Source: Calditrichota bacterium | Lineage (GTDB): Bacteria > Calditrichota > Calditrichia > Calditrichales > Calditrichaceae | Direction of reading: 5' to 3' | Assembly (NCBI GenBank): GCA_024278755.1 | Contig: JAJRSO010000012.1 | Coordinates: 62,001 to 126,000 of the forward strand | DNA length: 64,000 nucleotides | Part shown: positions 1 to 8,345 of the stretch, piece after piece | Layout: every line of letters starts with the position of its first letter | Position numbering within the stretch: the stretch's first letter is position 1 | Made by a program: the position numbers and the translations under genes | The notes under the pieces: generated by a model | What the model was told of the DNA's origin: nothing | Seen by the model: only the letters and a program-made list of their open reading frames with translations | Database searches by the model: none

Positions 1-899
1 GTTTTACGTCCCAAATGACCGGCACGCACCAGTTTCCTCAGCAAAGGGCAGGGACGATATTTTGCGTCTCCCAATTCGCGAAAGAGTGTTTCCATCCAGG
101 CCATTAACTCATCAAGACCGATAATATCGGCCATGGCCAGAGGCCCCCTGGAAAAATTGTAACCCAGTTTCATGGCGGTATCGATATGATCGGCTGTGGC
201 AACGCCTTCCATTAAAATATGGATGGCTTCGTTAATCATGGGCACGATAACCCGCGTTGTTATATAACCGGGATATTCGAACACCTCAACCGCCGTTTTA
301 TCCAGCGTTTCGGCAAAGGTGCGGATAAATGCATAGGTTTCGTCGGAGGTTTTTAACCCGCGCACAATTTCGACCAGCGGAATTTTGGGAACGGGATTCA
401 GAAAATGCATGCCGATTATTTTTTCCTGCCGACCGGTTACCGAAGCCACTTCCGTTATACTCAGGGCGGAAGTATTGGTAATAAAAATAGTATCCGGATC
501 GCAGATTTTATCGATTTTTTCAAAGAGCTGTTGTTTCAGCAAAATATTTTCGGTAATGGATTCGATTACCAAATCGCCATACACCGCATCTTTGATTTTA
601 CTGGAGATTTGTATTCTCCCGAGGATAGCGCGTTTTTCACTGTCGGTCATGGTCCAGCGGGCAATCTCGTCATCAATACTTCGTTCCAAAGCATTTACAC
701 TCTCTTTCGCCCGTGTATCGCTGCGTTCGATTAGCAGCACTTCCATCCCTTTTGATGCAACCAACTGACAGATGCCCTGCCCCATGGTACCGGCGCCAAA
801 CACGACTACACGTTTAATGGCATCCATCTGATCGCCGCCGCCCAAATCGGTTTGGCCCAGGATTTTTATATCCATGACGTCTTTTGTCTTCTCTGCCAT
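1..899 (-). CDS. 3-hydroxybutyryl-CoA dehydrogenase, 3' end beyond window
   Basis: NAD-dependent oxidation of 3-hydroxyacyl-CoA (3-hydroxybutyryl-CoA to acetoacetyl-CoA) in the cytoplasm. The translated frame has a 24-residue lead followed by a Rossmann GAGTMGQGI motif. The catalytic region IIGMHFLNPVP and the C-terminal domain GYNFSRGPLAMADIIGLDEL are both typical of the family. The start at 899 follows AAGGAG; the reading frame is still open at position 1, so the C-terminus is missing. A fatty-acid beta-oxidation or butyrate-type role cannot be separated from this piece. The downstream neighbours are outside the window; upstream lies ndk. Confidence 0.9.
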   Translation of the reverse strand, partial: MAEKTKDVMDIKILGQTDLGGGDQMDAIKRVVVFGAGTMGQGICQLVASKGMEVLLIERSDTRAKESVNALERSIDDEIARWTMTDSEKRAILGRIQISSKIKDAVYGDLVIESITENILLKQQLFEKIDKICDPDTIFITNTSALSITEVASVTGRQEKIIGMHFLNPVPKIPLVEIVRGLKTSDETYAFIRTFAETLDKTAVEVFEYPGYITTRVIVPMINEAIHILMEGVATADHIDTAMKLGYNFSRGPLAMADIIGLDELMAWMETLFRELGDAKYRPCPLLRKLVRAGHLGRK

Positions 900-985
900 T
901 CCTGAAGCTCCTTACCCGGATTAACCGGAACAAATAGCATATCCACTTTCGGCGGCAATTACCCCCGAAAGCGGAAATCGGTTAT

Positions 986-1408
986 TTACATATTGTCAAT
1001 TAGTTCCCGTGACGAAAAGAAGAACGATAATTCGATAGCTGCATTTTCATTGGAATCCGACGCATGGATAATATTGCGTCCCTTGCTTTCGGCATACAAT
1101 TTACGAACGGTTCCCTCTTCCGCTTCCGCAGGATCGGTAGCGCCGATTACTTTGCGTAATTCGGCAACGGCATTTTCACGTTCTAACGCGATGGGAACAA
1201 TTCTGCTTTCCGTCATAAAGTCTACTAGTTCGGCATAAAACGGGCGGTCTTTATGAACCGCGTAGAATTCACCGGCGGTCTGTTTTGTTAATTTCACCAT
1301 TTTCATACCAACGATTTTAAAACCGGCGTCAAGCAAATGCTGTAACACATGGCCAATTTTATTATTCTGTACACAGTCCGGTTTTAAGATTGCTAATGTT
1401 CTATCCAT
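986..1408 (-). CDS. ndk: nucleoside diphosphate kinase
   Basis: Transfers the gamma phosphate of ATP to nucleoside diphosphates through a phospho-histidine. The protein (140 aa from the chosen start) begins [11 protein letters not shown] and contains the active-site histidine in NIIHASDS, where most family members have NxxHGSDS. The start at 1408 is chosen because GGGAG lies about 10 nt upstream; an in-frame ATG seven codons earlier overlaps the end of sucD and lacks a ribosome site. It directly follows sucC-sucD, which fits with succinyl-CoA ligase supplying or using GTP/ATP, and is probably co-transcribed. Confidence 0.95.
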   Translation of the reverse strand: MDRTLAILKPDCVQNNKIGHVLQHLLDAGFKIVGMKMVKLTKQTAGEFYAVHKDRPFYAELVDFMTESRIVPIALERENAVAELRKVIGATDPAEAEEGTVRKLYAESKGRNIIHASDSNENAAIELSFFFSSRELIDNM

Positions 1409-1430
1409 TAAAAAAATACTCCCTGTCATT

Positions 1431-2303
1431 TTATTTTAAAACTTTTTCAATTGTCTCGCCAATTTCGGCGGGGCTGTTACATACGTGAATACCGGCGTCG
1501 CGCAGGGCAGCCATTTTCTCGGCGGCTGTTCCTTTACCCCCGCTGATGATAGCGCCTGCGTGGCCCATCCGTCGTCCCGGAGGCGCGGTCTGCCCGGCAA
1601 TAAAGCTGACCACCGGTTTTTTGAAATTTTCTTTTATCCAGGCCGCAGCTTCTTCCTCTGCCGTACCGCCGATTTCACCAATCATCACAACCGCATGGGT
1701 ATCGTCATCTTCATTGAACAGCTTTAAAGCATCAATAAATTTGGTGCCAATCACCGGATCGCCACCGATGCCGATACAGGTAGACTGGCCGATATTACGG
1801 CTGCTCAGCTGGCCCACCGCTTCGTAGGTCAGCGTACCGGAACGACTGATCACGCCTACGTGCCCCTGCTGATGGATAAAACCGGGCATAATGCCCATTT
1901 TACCGATTCCCGGCGAAATAACGCCCGGGCAGTTAGGCCCGACAAGATGCGTGTCTTTATCTTTGATATATTCGTAAACATGCACCATATCCATGGCCGG
2001 AATGCCTTCTGTGATACAAATAATTAATCCCAGTCCGGCGTCTGCGGCTTCCATAATTGCATCGGCGGCAAAGGGCGGCGGAACAAAAATCACAGAGGCA
2101 TTGGCTCCTGTTTTTTCCACCGCTTCGGCCACGGTATTAAACACCGGCACCGTTCCGTTAAAGGTCTGTCCGCCTTTTCCCGGTGTTACACCGGCAACCA
2201 GGTTTGTGTTATATTCCATCATCTGGCGGGCATGGAAAGAGCCTTCGGAGCCCGTAATGCCCTGCACAAGTACTTTTGTATTTTCAGTTAAAAGGATACT
2301 CAT
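1431..2303 (-). CDS. sucD: succinyl-CoA ligase (ADP/GDP-forming), alpha subunit
   Basis: Forms succinate and NTP from succinyl-CoA with SucC. The protein has the CoA-binding Rossmann start [16 protein letters not shown], the segment [11 protein letters not shown], and the phospho-histidine region [18 protein letters not shown]. About 290 aa is the normal length. The ATG at 2303 has GGGAG six bases upstream; a TTG two codons earlier is possible but less likely. It lies 15 nt downstream of sucC and 22 nt before the ndk start, so the three form one operon. Confidence 0.96.
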   Translation of the reverse strand: MSILLTENTKVLVQGITGSEGSFHARQMMEYNTNLVAGVTPGKGGQTFNGTVPVFNTVAEAVEKTGANASVIFVPPPFAADAIMEAADAGLGLIICITEGIPAMDMVHVYEYIKDKDTHLVGPNCPGVISPGIGKMGIMPGFIHQQGHVGVISRSGTLTYEAVGQLSSRNIGQSTCIGIGGDPVIGTKFIDALKLFNEDDDTHAVVMIGEIGGTAEEEAAAWIKENFKKPVVSFIAGQTAPPGRRMGHAGAIISGGKGTAAEKMAALRDAGIHVCNSPAEIGETIEKVLK

Positions 2304-2318
2304 TTTCAACTCCCAAGC

Positions 2319-3482
2319 TTAATTTTGTAAAACGCCAACAACTTTTTCAGCTGCATCTTTTAAATCGACGGCAACTGTAAAATCCATTCCCGATGCTTCC
2401 AGTAATTCGGCAGCCTCTTCGGCATTGGTACCGGCCAGCCGGACGACAATCGGAACATTGACCTCGATTGAGTTTACGGCGTCAATAACACCCTGTGCAA
2501 CCCGGTCACAACGGACAATACCGCCGAAGATGTTAATGAGTATCGCTTTTACATTGGGATCGGCCAGGATGATTTCGAAGCCGTTGCGCACGGTTTCGGC
2601 GCTGGCGCTTCCGCCCACATCTAAAAAGTTGGCCGGTTCGCCGCCGGTTAGTTTAATAATATCCATCGTCGCCATGGCCAGTCCGGCGCCATTGACCATA
2701 CACCCCACATTGCCGTCCAGCTTAATATAATTCAGATCATATTTCGACGCTTCCAGTTCCAGCGGTTCTTCTTCATCCAAATCCCGCAGCTCTAATAAAT
2801 TTTTATGGCGGTAGAGCGCGCTATCGTCAAAATTAATTTTAGCGTCCAGAGCCAGCACATCGCCCTGCTTGGTGACCACAAGCGGATTGATTTCGGCAAT
2901 GGAACAGTCGTTGGCCATAAAGGCTTTGTACAACGACAAAATAAATTTAACCGCGCTGGAAACCTGTTTTCCTTCTAAGCCGAGACCAAAAGCCAGCTGA
3001 CGCGCCTGAAAGGCCTGCAACCCCACCTTGGGATCGACCCAGACTTTTAAAATTTTTTCCGGGGTTTCGGCAGCTACTTTTTCAATTTCCATGCCGCCTT
3101 CGGTGCTGGCCATCATGGCAAAACGGGAATTCCCGCGATCCAGCACCATCCCGAGATAGAGTTCACGGTCGATATCCATGCCCTGTTCGATGAGCAGTTT
3201 TTTTACTTCCTTACCTTCGGGACCGGTTTGGTGTGTAACCAGGTTCATGCCCAAAATTTGTTGAGCATATTCTTTTAATTCGGCAGGATTTTTAGCAATT
3301 TTTACACCACCGCCTTTACCACGTCCGCCGGCATGAATTTGTGCCTTTATAACCGCGATTTCGGTAGGTAGCTTTTTGGCCGCTTCCACAGCTTCTTCCA
3401 CGGAAAAGGCAACAAAACCTTCCGGTACAGGCACATTGTATTTTCGTAAAATTTCTTTGGCCTGATATTCATGAATTTTCAT
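2319..3482 (-). CDS. sucC: succinyl-CoA ligase, beta subunit
   Basis: Nucleotide-binding subunit of succinyl-CoA synthetase in the TCA cycle. It opens with [19 protein letters not shown], has the ATP-grasp segment [15 protein letters not shown] and the C-terminal loop [16 protein letters not shown]. Of two adjacent ATG codons the second (3482) gives the conserved MKIHEYQ start and better spacing from AGGAG. First gene of the sucC-sucD-ndk operon, with a clear sigma-70-type promoter about 50 nt upstream. Confidence 0.96.
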   Translation of the reverse strand: MKIHEYQAKEILRKYNVPVPEGFVAFSVEEAVEAAKKLPTEIAVIKAQIHAGGRGKGGGVKIAKNPAELKEYAQQILGMNLVTHQTGPEGKEVKKLLIEQGMDIDRELYLGMVLDRGNSRFAMMASTEGGMEIEKVAAETPEKILKVWVDPKVGLQAFQARQLAFGLGLEGKQVSSAVKFILSLYKAFMANDCSIAEINPLVVTKQGDVLALDAKINFDDSALYRHKNLLELRDLDEEEPLELEASKYDLNYIKLDGNVGCMVNGAGLAMATMDIIKLTGGEPANFLDVGGSASAETVRNGFEIILADPNVKAILINIFGGIVRCDRVAQGVIDAVNSIEVNVPIVVRLAGTNAEEAAELLEASGMDFTVAVDLKDAAEKVVGVLQN

Positions 3483-3532
3483 CATCCAACTCCTAAAATA
3501 GTTCGATTCTTCAGGTTAACTAAACAGACTGG

Positions 3533-3561
3533 AATATACAGATTTATACGGAATATGTAAA
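3533..3561 (-). promoter_or_regulatory. sigma-70-type promoter of sucC-sucD-ndk
   Basis: On the minus strand there is TTTACA, a 17-bp spacer, then TATATT, each one mismatch from the consensus hexamers. Transcription would start near 3525 and give a leader of about 40 nt before the sucC start. Confidence 0.65.
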
Positions 3562-4141
3562 TAAAAAGACCGCCTGTTTTATAGAACATTATTGTATAAT
3601 AGATTTTGCGAACCGATACTCCAAAGCGGTTTTGTCATTCCCTTGAAAACGGATATTGCCGTTTCTAATTAAACAGCAAAGATCGCAAAGTTTTACCGGA
3701 AAACACTAAAAATAGGACACATTTCCTTATTCGTTCTTTTTGATTATTTTTTAGTGCGTTCTCTGCGTTTAGTTCTTCATTTTATTGCCGCCTGAAAAAC
3801 CGAAATCCAAATGTTATTTATCTGGTTCCCCGCCTGGGCGGCTGTTGCCGTTTCTTTTTTTGCCAGGGATGAACACTGATTTTTACGAATTACCCCCCTT
3901 CCGCGTTTATTATTTCGTTTGTTTAAATGTAATCGCGTTAATTTGCGCGTTTTCGCGATTTATTTTTCTTTTTGCAACACCCTGCTGGACGGGAATGATT
4001 CATTTGCCGTATTTCAGGTCTTTTCCCTAACAATGCAAATTATAGGGAAATACAATCCGGCGGATTGTGTTACGGACTTATTTTCTGTGTTCGCAATCTA
4101 TAGATTGTATTACGATAACTCATCATTATAATTCAAAATTA
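3562..4141. other. 580-bp intergenic stretch with decayed repeat phrases
   Basis: No credible gene. The stretch holds AT-rich text with phrases such as AGTGCGTTCTCTGCGTTTAG (around 3752) and GATGAACACTGATTTTTACG (around 3869). These recur in similar form in the other large gaps of this window (near 11600, 25830 and 26060). Short open frames here on the plus strand have no ribosome site and look like chance. Confidence 0.5.
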
Positions 4142-5086
4142 TTACTTCGTTATGGTTGTACCCTCGTTTCCGGCCAGCGCGGCAGCGGTTTTTTCGATGG
4201 AAGTAATTATCACTTTTTCACCGCCGGATTCAATAAAAGCAATGGCCGCTTCTATTTTCGGGCCCATGGACCCGGCCGGAAATTCACCGTCTTCCATATA
4301 TTTTTTAGCCTGTGCAACGGTAAGTCTGTCCAAATCCTTTTGCTGCGGAGTTCCAAAATGCACAGCTACTTTATCCACGCCGGTTACAATTACCAGCACC
4401 GAGGCCTCGATCTCACGGGCTAAAACAGCGGAGGTGCGGTCTTTATCGATAACGCCGTCCACACCTTCGAGCCAGCCTCGCGGATCCACATACACGGGAA
4501 TTCCGCCGCCGCCGCCGGCAACCACTACAATTCCCCGCTCCACCATCTGCCGGATAATATCATTTTCGTAAATACTGAGAGGAATGGGCGAAGACACCAC
4601 CCGCCGGTATTTATTATGGCGATCTTCTTTCATGGTCCAACCGCGGGATTCCACCAGTTCGTCAACTTCTTCTTTTTTGAAAAAGGGGCCGATAAACTTG
4701 GAAGGGTTCTGAATGGACGGATCATCCTTATCCACCAGCACCTGGGTTAAAATAGTCATTACTTTGCGCTCCACTCCGGCGTCGTGCATCATATTGCGTA
4801 AAGACTGCTGGATCATATATCCCATTCCACCTTCCAAATCGGCTACGACAATTCCTAATGGTAGCGGCGGCACCAGATGCCGACTCTCTTCGACCCGGAT
4901 TAAGGCATTTCCCACCTGCGGTCCATTGCCGTGGGTAATCACCATATCATAGCCTTCATCCAATAACGGGATCAGGCTGGATAAACTATTGCGGGTATTT
5001 TTAAACTGCTGAGCAATATTCCCTTCTTCAAACTCACGGGTAATGGCATTGCCTCCAAGAGCAACCACAATTGTTTTATTTTTCAT
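4142..5086 (-). CDS. arcC: carbamate kinase
   Basis: Reversible phosphoryl transfer between carbamoyl phosphate and ADP, giving ATP in fermentative arginine, citrulline or purine breakdown. Family motifs are VALGGNAI at the N-terminus, THGNGPQVGN, VVAGGGGGIPV around the middle, DKDRTSAVLA and the C-terminal GSMGPKIEAAI. About 314 aa is the usual length. The start at 5086 is supported by GGAG six bases upstream. It is the last gene of a likely rocA-type/COG2403/arcC operon. No carbamoyltransferase is visible nearby, so the source of carbamoyl phosphate is unknown. A hairpin with a T tract lies just upstream of its ribosome site. Confidence 0.95.
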   Translation of the reverse strand: MKNKTIVVALGGNAITREFEEGNIAQQFKNTRNSLSSLIPLLDEGYDMVITHGNGPQVGNALIRVEESRHLVPPLPLGIVVADLEGGMGYMIQQSLRNMMHDAGVERKVMTILTQVLVDKDDPSIQNPSKFIGPFFKKEEVDELVESRGWTMKEDRHNKYRRVVSSPIPLSIYENDIIRQMVERGIVVVAGGGGGIPVYVDPRGWLEGVDGVIDKDRTSAVLAREIEASVLVIVTGVDKVAVHFGTPQQKDLDRLTVAQAKKYMEDGEFPAGSMGPKIEAAIAFIESGGEKVIITSIEKTAAALAGNEGTTITK

Positions 5087-5107
5087 TCTTCTCTCCATAA
5101 AACAAAA

Positions 5108-5139
5108 ATGAGTTCCCGCCTTTACAAACGGGAACTCAT
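5108..5139 (-). terminator. hairpin with T tract between the COG2403 gene and arcC
   Basis: Perfect 11-bp arms ATGAGTTCCCG / CGGGAACTCAT with a 10-nt loop. On the minus strand they are followed immediately by TTTTTGTTTT, which runs into the arcC ribosome site. This is an intrinsic-terminator shape placed inside an apparent operon, so it may attenuate arcC relative to the genes before it. Confidence 0.6.
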
Positions 5140-5159
5140 CTCTTTACAACAGTGTTTCT

Positions 5160-6470
5160 TTAGAATTTAGCTAAAACATCTTCCAAATCCGGATGGCCGA
5201 TTTCCTGCAAGTCGTAGGTTACGCGCAGAGCCGGTTTGTTGATATTAATGAGTTTGCGTAAATCAATGGGCGTACCGATAACAACGATGTCACAATCTGT
5301 TTTATTGATTGTCTCTTCGAGGTCTTTTACCTGCTGATCGCCATAGCCCATTGCCGGCAGCAGCGTACCGATACCGGGATATTTTTCAAATGTTTCAGTG
5401 ATGGTACCAACGGTAAAGGGACGCGGATCAACCAGTTCGGCCGCGCCAAATTTTTCAGCGGCAACCACCCCGGCGCCGTATTCCATTTCGCCATGGGTCA
5501 GCGTAGGTCCGTCTTCCACAACCAGAACCCGTTTGCCTTTAATCGCTTCGTAGTTTTCCACCGAAATTGGCGAAGCGCCGTCAATAATAACAGCATTCGG
5601 ATTGGCCGCCATAATATTTTCGCGCACCATCAATACATCTTCGGAATCGGCGGAATCAATTTTATTGATTACAACCGCGTCCGAAGCGCGCAAATTTGCT
5701 TCGCCGGGATAATAGTACAATTCATCACCGGGGCGATGGGGGTCGGCCACCGTAATCAAGAGATCGGTCTTGTAAAAAGAGAGGTCATTATTTCCGCCGT
5801 CCCATAAAATCACATCGGCTTCTTTTTCCGCTTCCCGCAGAATAGCTTCGTAATCCACGCCGGAATAAATAATGGTGCCGGTTACGATATGCGGCTCGTA
5901 CTCTTCCCGTTCTTCGATGGTACATTTGTGTTTATCGAGATCGGACAGTTCGGCGAAGCGCTGTACTTTTTGTTCGGCCAGGTTTCCGTAGGGCATGGGG
6001 TGGCGAATGGCCACTACTTTTTTACCCTTATCCTGTAAAATCTTTGCAACCCGGCGCGTGGTCTGGCTTTTTCCGCATCCGGTACGCACGGCACAAATTC
6101 CGATAAGCGGTTTGGTGCTTTTAATCTGCGTTCTTTTAGTGCCCATCAAACGAAAATCAGCGCCGGCGGCGTTCACCATCGCCGAACGGCTCATAACGTA
6201 ATCGTATGGTAAATCACTGTATGAAAAGATCACTTCATCAATATCATATTTTTCAATCAGGCTTAACAGCTCCTCTTCGGGATAAATTTTAATGCCATCC
6301 GGATAGAGCTTGCCGGCCAGTTCCGCCGGATATAGACGATCGTCAATATCGGGAATCTGTGTAGCGGTAAACGCTTTCACATCGTATTGTTCGTTATCCC
6401 GGAAATAGGTATTAAAATTATGAAAATCGCGTCCTGCGGCGCCCATAATAAGTACGTTTGTTCGTTTCAT
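5160..6470 (-). CDS. COG2403-type predicted GTPase, cyclic 2,3-diphosphoglycerate synthetase-like
   Basis: A 436-aa cytoplasmic protein. Residues 1-110 form a Rossmann-like domain (NVLIMGAAGRDFHNFN). A P-loop TGCGKSQ lies at residues 130-136, followed by a mostly nucleotide-binding domain with DGGNNDLSF and VINKIDSAD. These features match the COG2403 family, which is often labelled cyclic 2,3-diphosphoglycerate synthetase after the archaeal enzyme; the reaction here is not established. It sits between pyrroline-5-carboxylate dehydrogenase and carbamate kinase, and association with carbamate kinase is recurrent for this family, so a role in amino-acid or purine nitrogen catabolism is inferred. 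The start follows GAGGAG. Confidence 0.75.
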   Translation of the reverse strand: MKRTNVLIMGAAGRDFHNFNTYFRDNEQYDVKAFTATQIPDIDDRLYPAELAGKLYPDGIKIYPEEELLSLIEKYDIDEVIFSYSDLPYDYVMSRSAMVNAAGADFRLMGTKRTQIKSTKPLIGICAVRTGCGKSQTTRRVAKILQDKGKKVVAIRHPMPYGNLAEQKVQRFAELSDLDKHKCTIEEREEYEPHIVTGTIIYSGVDYEAILREAEKEADVILWDGGNNDLSFYKTDLLITVADPHRPGDELYYYPGEANLRASDAVVINKIDSADSEDVLMVRENIMAANPNAVIIDGASPISVENYEAIKGKRVLVVEDGPTLTHGEMEYGAGVVAAEKFGAAELVDPRPFTVGTITETFEKYPGIGTLLPAMGYGDQQVKDLEETINKTDCDIVVIGTPIDLRKLININKPALRVTYDLQEIGHPDLEDVLAKF

Positions 6471-6528
6471 TCTCGTCTCCTCGTTAATATGTTTGCATTC
6501 ATTCAGTTCAGTCGGAATACCAGGGCTC

Positions 6529-8160
6529 CTATTTCTCGCCCATAAACGGGTAGGTCCAGTCCTCGGGCGGAACCATGGTTTCTTTAATCGTGCGCGCGGT
6601 CATCCAGCGTAAAATATTCATGGCGCTGCCCGCTTTATCATTGGTTCCGGACGCTCTTCCGCCGCCGAAAGGCTGCTGCCCAACCACCGCGCCGGTGGGT
6701 TTATCATTCAGATAAAAATTCCCCGCCGTGTTGCGCAAACGATCCGACATTTTTACCAGCATCTGGCGGTCCTGCGCCCAGATGGCCCCGGTAAGCGCGT
6801 AGATGGAGGTCGTGTCGCATAATTCCAGCGTTTCATCTAACCGGTCATCATCATAAACAAAGATGGTCATCACCGGGCCAAAAATTTCTTCGCGCATGGT
6901 GATAAATTTCGGATTCGTGGTCACAATCGTGGTCGGCTCAATAAAAAACCCTTTCGATTCATCATAGTTTCCTCCGGTCAGAAACTCCGCTTCATCCGAT
7001 TCCTCGGCCATTTTGATATAGGATGTAATGCTTTCGTAAGCGGCTTTGTCGATAACGGCGCCCATAAAGTTAGTAAAATCGGTCACGTCGCCCATTTTGA
7101 TTTTAGCCACTTCTGCCGTATAAATTTCTTTGAATTCAGCCCAGATGGATTTTGGAATATACATTCGGGAGGCAGCGGAGCATTTTTGCCCCTGGTATTC
7201 AAAAGCGCCGCGCAGCGCAGCCACAGCCAGCGCCTTAACATTAGCGGAATTATGCGCAAATATAAAATCTTTTCCGCCGGTTTCCCCCACGATGCGCGGA
7301 TAGTACTTCATCTTCGAAATATTGTCGCCAACGGTTTTCCACATATTCTGGAAAACAGCCGTGGAACCGGTAAAATGAATTCCGGCCAGATGTTCGCTGG
7401 CCATTACCGGATTGCCGACCTGTCCGCCGCTGCCGGGTACAAAATTAACCACGCCGTCCGGAAGACCGGCTTCTTTAAATAACTGCATCAAATAGTAACC
7501 GGATAAAACGGAACTCGACGCCGGTTTCCACAGGGACACATTGCCCACCATGGCCGGAGCGGTTGGCAGGTTACCTGCAATGGAGGTGAAATTAAACGGC
7601 GTTACCGCAAAAACAAATCCCTCGAGCGGACGATATTCGGAACGGTTCCACATGCCCGGAGGAGAATAGGGTTGCTCTTTCATCAGATCAGCCATATAAC
7701 TTACATTAAAACGCCAGAAATCACAGAGTTCGGCCACGGCGTCAATTTCGGCCTGAAAGGCCGTTTTTGACTGCCCCAGCATGGTGGCCGCATTTAAGGT
7801 GCTGCGCCAGGGGCCGGCCAGCAAATCGGCCATTTTCAGGAAAATTGCCGCACGCTGCTCCCAAGGCATTTCTGCCCAGGCCGTACGCGCTTCCAATGCC
7901 GCCTGAATGGCCAAATCGACTTCCTCTTTCCCGGCCTTATGGTAGGTTCCCAAAAGAAGGTCACGGTTATGCGGGGCGCGAATTTCAACCATTCGTCCGG
8001 TTTTTATCTCTTTACCGCCGATAATGAGGGGTATTTCCACCTGACCGTTTTGCATTTCGACCAGTTTTTCTTTTAATTCCGCACGTTCCTTACTACCCGG
8101 AGCATAGTTTAGGATGGGTTCATTGTAGGGTTCGGGAACTTTGAAAAATGCGTTTGACAT
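6529..8160 (-). CDS. L-glutamate gamma-semialdehyde (1-pyrroline-5-carboxylate) dehydrogenase
   Basis: Oxidises glutamate semialdehyde to glutamate with NAD, the last step of proline and arginine breakdown. The 543-aa protein is a full aldehyde dehydrogenase with the catalytic Glu in GETGGKD (residue 293), catalytic Cys in GQKCSAASR (residue 327), NAD-site FTGSTAVF and the C-terminal QQPFGGGRASGTNDKAG. The length and insert pattern resemble the eukaryotic ALDH4A1-type enzyme rather than the PutA domain. AGGAG precedes the ATG and a sigma-70-like promoter lies upstream. First gene of an operon with the COG2403 protein and arcC. Confidence 0.92.
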   Translation of the reverse strand: MSNAFFKVPEPYNEPILNYAPGSKERAELKEKLVEMQNGQVEIPLIIGGKEIKTGRMVEIRAPHNRDLLLGTYHKAGKEEVDLAIQAALEARTAWAEMPWEQRAAIFLKMADLLAGPWRSTLNAATMLGQSKTAFQAEIDAVAELCDFWRFNVSYMADLMKEQPYSPPGMWNRSEYRPLEGFVFAVTPFNFTSIAGNLPTAPAMVGNVSLWKPASSSVLSGYYLMQLFKEAGLPDGVVNFVPGSGGQVGNPVMASEHLAGIHFTGSTAVFQNMWKTVGDNISKMKYYPRIVGETGGKDFIFAHNSANVKALAVAALRGAFEYQGQKCSAASRMYIPKSIWAEFKEIYTAEVAKIKMGDVTDFTNFMGAVIDKAAYESITSYIKMAEESDEAEFLTGGNYDESKGFFIEPTTIVTTNPKFITMREEIFGPVMTIFVYDDDRLDETLELCDTTSIYALTGAIWAQDRQMLVKMSDRLRNTAGNFYLNDKPTGAVVGQQPFGGGRASGTNDKAGSAMNILRWMTARTIKETMVPPEDWTYPFMGEK

Positions 8161-8215
8161 ACGACACTCTCCTGTTTTTTATATTTAAATTTCACAATCG
8201 ACTTATCAACACCGG

Positions 8216-8245
8216 AATATAAGGCTGTAAAGCAGGAAAAATCAA
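8216..8245 (-). promoter_or_regulatory. sigma-70-type promoter of the P5C dehydrogenase operon
   Basis: Minus strand TTGATT, 18-bp spacer, TATATT (or 17 bp to an overlapping TTATAT). The predicted start lies roughly 50 nt upstream of the gene start at 8160. Confidence 0.5.
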
Positions 8246-8304
8246 CCCGGAACACGCTTTTTTTTAGTCTTATTATTGATTGTTTTTTAACGGTTTAAAA
8301 GCCG

Positions 8305-8342
8305 TATTGTATATATGCAGCGAAGCTCATTTTTATACAATA
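8305..8342 (-). terminator. inverted repeat after the lamin-tail gene
   Basis: Nine-bp arms TATTGTATA / TATACAATA enclosing 20 nt, starting 3 nt past the stop of the upstream gene. There is no T tract right after it. It may be an RNA 3'-end structure rather than a classical terminator. Confidence 0.35.
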
Positions 8343-8345
8343 TTT

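Noticed and set aside
3785-4131. Short plus-strand open frames upstream of arcC
   Set aside because: Two overlapping frames in AT-rich repeat text, no ribosome site, no protein pattern.
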